This document shows, one piece after another, positions 57,048 through 64,000 of a stretch of DNA of 64,000 nucleotides. Numbering within the stretch: the stretch's first letter is position 1; every line of letters begins with the position of its first letter. The notes under the pieces were generated by a model, which did not search any database, had not been told where the DNA came from, and saw only the letters and a list, made by a program, of their open reading frames with translations. Origin of the DNA: Bufo bufo. Lineage: Eukaryota > Chordata > Amphibia > Anura > Bufonidae. A program made the position numbers and the translations under genes. The stretch is taken from assembly GCF_905171765.1 (NCBI RefSeq), contig NC_053390.1:140550968-140614967 (forward strand). Reading direction: 5' to 3'.

Positions 57048-57326
57048 GGCTACATTCACACGACCGTATTTTTGACTCCGCATCCGTTCTGCAATTTTGC
57101 AGAACGGGTGCGGACCCATTCATTTCAATGGGGCCGCAAAAGATGCGGACAGCACACAATGTGCTGTTCGCATCCGTAGATGAGCATGTCCTATCCTTGT
57201 CCGCAATTGCGGACAAGAATAGGCATTTTTATCATAGGGCCGGCTACATTCACACGGCCGGTATCCGTGTTTTGCGGATCTGCAATTTGCGGACCGCAAA
57301 ACACATATGGTCGTGTGAATGTAGCC
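57048..57326. mobile_element. Harbinger-like MITE, TTA duplication
   Basis: GGCTACATTCACACGACC begins both arms, inverted. TTA flanks at 57045-57047 and 57327-57329. An extra internal copy of the terminal sequence (GGCTACATTCACACGGCCGG at about 57242) points to a composite or partly duplicated element. Confidence 0.8.
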
Positions 57327-57390
57327 TTAAAAGAACACAGTGATACCATACCCAAGTAAGCAAGGTTTAGAACCTGCAACCAATCATTAA

Positions 57391-57812
57391 AGGGGTTCTG
57401 CACTTTGTTTTAACTGATGATCTATCCTCTGAATAGATCATCAGCTTCTGACCGGCGGGGGTCCGACACCCGGGACCCCCGCCGATCAGCCGTTTGAGAA
57501 GGCAGCGGCGCTTCAGTAGCGCCACGGCCTTCTCACTGTTTACCGCCGGCCCACTGACTAGTATCAACTAGCGCGGGCGGGGCTAAGATCTGTTCACTTG
57601 ACTGGAGCTTAGCCGTGCTCACGCTAGTTGATACTAGTCGTGACGTCAGTGGGCCGGCGGTAAACTGTGAGAAGGTCGCGGCGTTGCTGGAGCGCCGCTG
57701 CCTTCTCAAACAGCTGATCGGCGGGGGACCCGGGTGTCAGACCCCCGCCGATCAGAAGCTGATGATCTATCCAGAGGATAGATCATCAGTTAAAACAAAG
57801 TGCAGAACCCCT
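57391..57812. mobile_element. 422-bp TTAA foldback MITE
   Basis: AGGGGTTCTGCACTTTGTTT starts both arms, inverted. TTAA flanks at 57387-57390 and 57813-57816. The arms include CTGATGATCTATCCTCTG and GGCGGGGGTCCGACACCCGG and close near 57600 (CTAGTATCAACTAGCG / CGCTAGTTGATACTAG). Best-preserved copy of the GGGGGTCCGA family here. Confidence 0.9.
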
Positions 57813-57870
57813 TTAAGGAAACGTGGAGATCCTGCTGATATATTCAGAGCCTTGTAATATCTTAGTAACG

Positions 57871-58225
57871 GTACCTTTACACGAGCCGATTATCGTGCAA
57901 TTTATCGTTAAATCGAGTGAAACTGCAGGATTATCGAGCTGTGTAAAAGCTATGAACAACTGAATGCCGACTGTCAATCGGTAGATTTCTTGTTGGTTCG
58001 ATGGTTTGTGTGGGCACAAAAACCATCATTGGACGTTAACGATTTTATACGTGTAAACAGGAATCGTTCACGGCACACACAACTACAATTACATTTGTGA
58101 AAATCTGCTTTACAAAAGATGGAATACGCACGTCTAAAGGGTCATTGCTGAAACATTCACTACACCAAGAAACGACTCGTTCGTCTCTCAATCGTACCGA
58201 TCATTGCCTCGTGTAAAGGTACCTT
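57871..58225. mobile_element. Palindromic MITE (GGTACCTTTACACGAG)
   Basis: GGTACCTTTACACGAGCCGA at the left is inverted at the right (CCTCGTGTAAAGGTACC). The interior has loose inverted motifs such as CGATTATCG and AATCGT. Target duplication not resolved. No ORF. Confidence 0.75.
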
Positions 58226-58229
58226 TAGT

Positions 58230-59455
58230 TCCATTTTTCTTACAGCCCCTCGCTGTACTGTATATTCATCTTCTCTCCATTGTCTGCAGATAAGCAGAAC
58301 GCTGCCCTGTTCCATCTGCTCCTCGTCTAGACAGATAACGTACATTTAACTACTCCGAAACTAGTATTAATCCCAAGAGCATATTGATTTCATGTTTAAC
58401 ATATTTAAGTGTTAAGGAAAAGCTGTTCCTCTACACAATCCTTTACACACTTCATTTCTGCAGCCTCTCACCAGCAGCACAGTCCTAATATAATTAGCAT
58501 TTACATATTTGAAAGCAGCTTTAAAAAAAAAAACAAAAAAAAAAAAAAACTGCACATGGGAAATAACGCACATGGGCGCAGTCTGGTATACGCTTCTGCA
58601 CAGGAAAAACTAAATTTTAAGTGCAAATATATCCTTAAAAAAAAGAATAGATCCCTAAAATGTAATTTTTTTTTCCTGGTACCCTATTCAGCATTGAAAG
58701 GGATTATCTCACAAAAAGCATTTATCACCTACCTACAGGATGAGATACTGGATCTCTAGTGATCCCGGAGTCCCTTCACTGAATGGAGCGGTGGTGCCCA
58801 TGTCTATCCACCTCTCCATTCACTTCAGAGCGCTGTCTACATCATCTTTAGGAATTGTGGCAGCACATGGTCGGGGTCTGGAAAGAGGGGGAGCCGATCT
58901 GGATGTAAGCCATTTGTAAAGAAGATGCTTTTTGGCATTAATTCAAGGGGAAGAGGAGAAGGATCAAGTTGGATGACTCCTGTAGGCCTGAGCTCATATC
59001 CCGTTTTGTGTGCATGTCCAGAGTATGGCACCATGAGATAATCTTCACTCATATGTTGATGGGGTCCACAGAATCTTATAGGCCCAACAGATACAGAAAC
59101 AACGTCCTTTAGGCAGGTATGGGCGGGTATACCTAATTCCTGTTGCATATTAATATACAGTTCTCACTGTATGGTGCAGATGGATGACTGTATGGCTAGA
59201 GTATGATATGTCAGGGCTTTATGTTGAGCAGCTACATTCTAAGGTTTCTCCAGCCCCTAAACGTCATGCGAATGGCCTCTCAAATTGTTTGGTCTTCACT
59301 TTTACGGTAAATTCACATGCAGAAGATTTGTTACAGACATTTCTGCGACTGTCCCATTCATATGACCGTTGAAGAAATCCATGAGCCACCAAAACAACTC
59401 AATTCAGTTGTATAGAACTACTTTCGCTAGCATGTGAATAAATAAATATATATCC
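58230..59455. other. Unassigned non-coding stretch
   Basis: Poly-A block at 58522-58549. A TTAA-family scrap (AAGGGATTATCTCACAAAAA, near 58697) is present. Other ORFs of up to 116 residues are driven by poly-A or unrecognised. Confidence 0.4.
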
Positions 59456-59459
59456 TTAA

Positions 59460-59742
59460 AGGGGTTATCCAACCCCCATAACGCTTCCCCCCCCCCCCCA
59501 CAGGTTATACTTACCTCGCTCCCCGGTACCCACGACACTCCTGAAGCCCGCACGGCCGCCGCTGCATCACCGCATCATGCAGATCAAAACATCTGGCGAC
59601 GGGGGGGGCAGCCGCTGGATATTTTGATCAGCACGGCGGGGAGATGCAGCGGCAGCCGTGCGGGCATCAGGAGCTAGGTAAGTATAACCTGTGTGAGGGG
59701 CCTAGGCATTTTGGGGGGCATCATAGGGGTTGGATAACCCCT
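59460..59742. mobile_element. TTAA foldback MITE
   Basis: AGGGGTTATCCAACCCC pairs with GGGTTGGATAACCCCT. TTAA flanks at 59456-59459 and 59743-59746. Inner arms include CACAGGTTATACTTACCT / AGGTAAGTATAACCTGTG. Its right TTAA is also the left TTAA of the next element. Confidence 0.85.
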
Positions 59743-59746
59743 TTAA

Positions 59747-60167
59747 AGGGGTTGTCTCACTTCAGCAAATGGCATTTTCATGTAGAGAAAGTTAGTACAA
59801 GGCACTTACTAATGTATTGTGATTGTCCATATTGCCTCTTTTTCAGGTAGGATTCATTTTTCCATCACATTATATACTGCTCGTTTCCAGGGGTTACGAC
59901 CACCCTGCAACCCAGCAGCAGTGGTCGTGCTTGCACACTATAGGAAAAAGCACCAACCTCTCTGGTGGCTGGTACTGTGGGCAGCTCCCGTTCTGGCCAC
60001 CTTGTATCTGCCTGCAGATATGGTCACAACCCCTGGTGTATAATGTGATGGAGAAATGAATCAAACCAGCAAAGGAGGCAATATGGACAATAACAATACA
60101 TTAGTAAGTGCCTTGTATTAACTTTCTCTACATGGTAAATGCCACTTGCTGAATTGAGACAACCCCT
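59747..60167. mobile_element. TTAA MITE, family P copy 2
   Basis: AGGGGTTGTCTCACTTCAGC pairs with GCTGAATTGAGACAACCCCT. TTAA flanks at 59743-59746 and 60168-60171. Same family as 32082-32494 (shared GGCACTTACTAATGT...TTGTGATTGTCCATATTGCC). It abuts the preceding TTAA element with only the target site between them. Confidence 0.85.
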
Positions 60168-60171
60168 TTAA

Positions 60172-61884
60172 ATCATTAAAAATAAACCTTTTCAATTGGA
60201 ACAATCATGTCCCAAGAAAAAAAAAGTGCAGCTTGTCCTATCGCATTTACAATTACACGCTGAATCAGGTACATGACCACATATTGACAATCTGCTATAC
60301 TAAGCTCGTGATGGGTTTGTCATATAACCGCTCTTCTGAGACAAAAAGAGATGTTGCCTCATGATAGGTTCTTCTCAGTCACTGACACCCGATCTAAAAA
60401 CAACATTTTCACAACCTGGCGTCCCACACCGGCCCAGCAGTGTGTGCAAAGTGTATAATAGAGGAGACACACATGGCCAATTCTAGGGCAGATATGTACA
60501 AGGTGATTCTTAGTCCTGGTGCCCCATTTAAGAGTCTATATAAACACATACGTTCTACTCCTATTACATTCTAACAAAAGGCATATTAAGTAAATATACT
60601 ACTCAGATCTGGGTCCGCATGACAGATATGTGATGTGCCTGTGGTTACATTATATTCTTCCTCCCAAGCATGCACCTCCTGCAGTGTATGCGCTCTACAG
60701 AAGCCAACCCTGACTGAGACCATCTTGTCTCCTGGACAAAGCTCCTTTTCTACTTCTTACTTACTGGCCACTTCCTGTGATGGGGAAAAACTTTAACTCA
60801 GCTTGCGATAATTTCACAGGCCCTGAGCAGCATGACCCCCGCAACCTGAAGGTCAGAAGTCAAGGCTTGTTCTGAAACATCTGTGTGGCTTATTATGAAA
60901 GAGGAACAAAAGTGGAGACATGTCCACCAGTGTGATGAGAGAGACCAGCAAAGAAGTGGTGGCACTTTGGTCATCTGTTGTGCCTGGCAGCCCTGACTGT
61001 TAAATCTTTTAAGTGGTAGTTAGTTATTTGAGCTCTTTGTTTTGGCAAGCATGGGGTTAATGGACAGTCTGAAGCATAGGTTGTCTGTATGTAATAAATC
61101 AGTACGCTTCAAGGGTGAGATCTCTCAGAAGCCAAGAAAGATACATGGCGTACAATGCATTTACAGTATACAGTATCAAACAAAAAACTAACAATAAAGG
61201 GAAAATAAATAAATAAATAAAAGATACATTTTCTTTTACCAAGTAGTACATCCATGGAACATAAAACACTACCACACCTGTCCTTGGGTTTAGTCCGGTA
61301 CTGCGGATAGGCTCTGAACTGAAATACCACATACAACCTGTCGACAGGTCTGGTGTCGTTTTTAGCAGAAAGCAGCCATGCTTTTATAATACTGGATAAC
61401 CACATATAGGGTAGCTGCACACGGGTGCAGGTTTTCTAACACACAAACCGCACAGATCTCTCTGCTGCTTTCTATGCGTTTACAGATCAAAAACCATGTT
61501 TTACTGGCAGTGCGGATTTGATGCAGTTTTGCCAAAGTTCTCACCCTTCTAGTGAAAAGAGGAGAAATCTGCTTTGCTGGCACTGTATTAAACTGCAGTT
61601 TTTCTGTACAAGAATCCGCGCAGAAAAACTGAGCGTAATCCGCATGGTGTGCAGGCACACTGATAGTGGCTGCAGATTATGCACCGTTTTTCCATGAGGT
61701 TTTCATTTGAAAAAAAATGCAGCGTAATTAGTGATATATTAAACAATATTTCCCTATTATAGTAAACAATTTTTTTCCAGACATTGCCACTTGCAGAACC
61801 AGTCATTTCAAATACAGTATATAACCCCGGTAGACTCTTCCTCTGCCGGAATAGATTACCTTTAGCGTAGATGTGAACATATCC
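60172..61884. other. Unassigned non-coding stretch
   Basis: No complete element; (AAAT)n-like run at 61203-61222. Two MITE-like phrases (GCACACGGGTGCAGG near 61416; GGTGTGCAGGCACACTG near 61646) hint at a decayed foldback. No coding signal. Confidence 0.4.
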
Positions 61885-61886
61885 TA

Positions 61887-62144
61887 AGGGTGGTTCACAC
61901 AAAGGTTTTTAGAGACATTTTTGTACACTTTCACAGTATTAGTGGCTTTTGTTGCTGTAAAAACATCAGCACGCTGGGGTATTTGTCCAGCCGCCTCTCA
62001 GCATGTTTGCCGTGCTGCGGCCGGTCCCCATTATAGTGAATGGGGCCAGGCGGACTTCCAGCAGCACACATGTGCAAACGGTAGTATGGATCTGGCACGC
62101 TGTTCCCCTGCCGGACAAGCCTAACGCCAGTGTGAAAGTAGCCT
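61887..62144. mobile_element. Decayed TTCACAC-type MITE
   Basis: Begins GGGTGGTTCACACAAAGG after TAA and ends GCCAGTGTGAAAGTAGCC before TAA. The centre GTCCCCATTATAGTGAATGGGG is typical of the Harbinger-like group. Confidence 0.5.
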
Positions 62145-62346
62145 AACAAAGAGTGTGGATGCAGAAATTCCAAGAAAAATGAATATTTTGGGGGGGGGGG
62201 GGGGGTGGTCATACATTTCCCTTGTAGCAACAGTCACATTTTGTCCTCTAGGGTGGGAGAAGTTTTTTACAGCAGCCGCCCCCCACTCACTGACTAACAA
62301 TACGGAATTTAAAACAGATTGTTCGTACGTGACATCATCATTAAAG

Positions 62347-62440
62347 GGGTTGACTCACCATAACAAGTTATATCCCATCCATAGAATACAGGATAAGTAT
62401 CTGATCGGTGGGGGTTTGACAGACCCCCAAGAGTGAAAAG
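62347..62440. mobile_element. TTAA-type MITE left end
   Basis: AGGGGTTGACTCACCATAAC follows TTAA. GATCGGTGGGGGTTTGACAG places it in the GGGGGTCCGA family. No right end before the microsatellite at 62643. Confidence 0.45.
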
Positions 62441-62642
62441 AGCAGTGGACATGCATGTTGCCACTCGAATAAACTATATGAGACTTCCAGAGATAACTGT
62501 TCTTGGCTTCTCTTTGGTAATCCCATATAGAGTTGACTGGAGCAGCAGCATACATGACTGCCACCCCATTTACCTCCTGGGGGCTCCATCATCTCATTCT
62601 TGTGTACTGTGGGTGTCCCAGTGGTTAGACATCCTTCTAATT

Positions 62643-62643
62643 T

Positions 62644-62693
<50 letters not shown>
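62643..62693. repeat. TA/CA microsatellite
   Basis: Alternating TA with a short ACAC end, directly before Tc1 copy 3. A second TA run (63610-63650) follows the element, so the copy inserted into, or was later flanked by, expanded TA repeats. Confidence 0.9.
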
Positions 62694-62695
<2 letters not shown>

Positions 62696-63606
62696 GTACA
62701 GACCAAAAGTTTGGACACACCTTTTCGTTCAAAGATTTTTTTTTATTTTCATGACTATGAAGGCATCAAAACTATGAATTAACACATGTGGAATTATATA
62801 CATAACAAACAAGTGTGAAACAACTGAAAATATGTCATATTCTAGGTTCTTCAAAGTAGTCACCTTTTGCTTTGATTACTGCTTTGCACACTCTTGGCAT
62901 TCTCTTGATGAGCTTCAAGAGGTAGTCCCCTGAAATGGTTTTCACTTCACAGGTGTGCCCTGTCAGGTTTAATAAGTGGGATTTCTTGCCTTATAAATGG
63001 GGTTGGGACCATCAGTTGCGTTGAGGAGAAGTCAGGTGGATACACAGCTGATCGTCCTACTGAATAGACTGTTAGAATTTGTATTATGGCAAGAAAAAAA
63101 GCAGCCAAGTAAAGAAAAACGAGTGGCCATCATTACTTTAAGAAATGAAGGTCAGTCAGCCGAAAAATTGGGAAAACTTTGAAAGTAAGGGCTATTTGAC
63201 CATGAAGGAGAGTGATGGGGTGCTGTGCCAGATAACCTGGCCTCCACAGTCACCGGACCTGAACCCAATCGAGATGGTTTGGGGTGAGCTGGACCGCAGA
63301 GTGAAGGCAAAAGGGCCAACAAGTGCTAAGCATCTCTGGGAACTCCTTCAAGACTGTTGGAAGACCATTTCAGGGGACTACCTCTTGAAGCTCATCAAGA
63401 GAATGCCAAGAGTGTGCAAAGCAGTAATCAAAGCAAAAGGTGGCTACTTTGAAGAACCTAGAATATGACATATTTTCAGTTGTTTCACACTTGTTTGTTA
63501 TGTCTATAATTCCACATGTGTTAATTCATAGTTTTGATGCCTTAATAGTCATGAAAATAAAGAAAACTCTTTGAATGAGAAGGTGTGTCCAAACTTTTGG
63601 TCTGTA

Positions 63607-63609
<3 letters not shown>
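62694..63609 (+). mobile_element. Internally deleted Tc1-like element, copy 3
   Basis: A 916-bp copy with both termini (CAGTACAGACCAAAAGTTTG and its inverted partner). TA follows at 63610-63611. It has the same deletion junction as copies 1 and 2. Its left arm lacks the 21 bp or so (core TGTAGATTCACACTG) that copies 1 and 2 carry there. Confidence 0.9.
63086..63468 (+). pseudogene. Tc1 transposase remnant, copy 3
   Basis: ATG at 63086 (MARKK) and KEKRVAIITLRNEGQS are readable but in shifted frames. After the deletion, [20 protein letters not shown] through VIKAKGGYFEEPRI is intact, with the NPIE glutamate. The first two catalytic aspartates are deleted. Confidence 0.85.

Positions 63610-63650
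<41 letters not shown>
63610..63650. repeat. TA microsatellite
   Basis: About 40 bp of pure TA after Tc1 copy 3. Confidence 0.95.
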
Positions 63651-63653
<3 letters not shown>

Positions 63654-64000
63654 GGCTGTTTGATGCTGTAGCAATAATCACTGGCTACATTTGAAAGTTA
63701 GACTATTTTTTGCTTCTTCGTCCACTGCTACATCATCAAACCAAAATCCTAACTTTTCAATGTTTTGAACATAATGCAACAATTGTGTGCGCATCTTTAA
63801 CCATTCCAGCATTTAAAGCCTCCAGCACATACTGCGCATTGTGTAAAGGATTATTAACAGCTGCCTCCAGTTCCCAAATGGCATTAATGTTTTTCTTCCA
63901 CTCACCAGCTTTTTGCTGATATTAAGAACTTTATCTCTTCCTTCTCGGAGAATTCCAAAGGGAATGGAACCATTAAATTACAAAACCTAATAAAAAAATA
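63651..64000. other. Unassigned window end
   Basis: No recognised repeat or coding region in the last 350 bases. Confidence 0.4.

Overview
The window reads as non-coding, repeat-packed vertebrate DNA, most likely from an anuran amphibian (frog or toad). This is inferred from the mixture of repeats: several Tc1-like families of the kind shared by fishes and frogs, dense palindromic MITEs with TTAA or TTA/TAA target duplications, a tRNA-derived SINE of V-SINE type, an L1-like LINE, a CR1-like LINE fragment, and a hammerhead ribozyme of the type carried by Penelope-like elements. I found no convincing host-gene exon, no tRNA or rRNA gene and no CRISPR or prokaryotic signature. The only intact, recognisable long coding region is a transposase.

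Layout. 1-7 kb: small MITEs (hAT-like at 642-777 with a repeated 9-bp flank; Harbinger-like at 957-1030, 4337-4639 and 5296-5741; TTAA elements) and a SINE nested in a TTAA MITE (3578-3811). 7.9-9.2 kb: internally deleted Tc1 copy 1 joined to a hairpin. 9.4-13.8 kb: MITEs, including a 452-bp TTAA foldback at 10143-10594. 17.47-24.49 kb: four different Tc1-like transposons in a row; three are decayed (17474-19029, 19355-21232, 21237-22828) and one (22905-24486) carries an uninterrupted 341-residue DD34E transposase. 25-33 kb: mostly unassigned sequence with hAT-like and TTAA MITEs. 34086-35035: Tc1 deletion copy 2. 38.9-45.6 kb: a broken L1-like LINE on the + strand that hosts a region with a hammerhead ribozyme (40193-40252), a 5'-truncated CR1-like LINE (about 41182-42368) and a palindromic MITE (44191-44408). 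45918-46624: a solo retroviral-type LTR with a perfect 5-bp target duplication. 47.6-49.4 kb: two TTAA foldbacks. 49610-53377: a 3.77-kb TTAA-bounded non-autonomous element containing a 173-bp tandem array and ten alternating inverted modules that form a palindrome of about 1.85 kb. 54.8-60.2 kb: further foldbacks, tandem repeats and two abutting TTAA elements. 62694-63609: Tc1 deletion copy 3 between TA microsatellites.

Nothing here forms an operon or pathway. The relationships are those of transposon ecology: shared target sites (TA microsatellites, TTAA), nesting that gives relative ages, and non-autonomous derivatives that depend on transposases from elsewhere. The strongest items for follow-up are the intact Tc1 transposase, the hammerhead ribozyme fold, and the alternating palindrome inside the 3.77-kb element.
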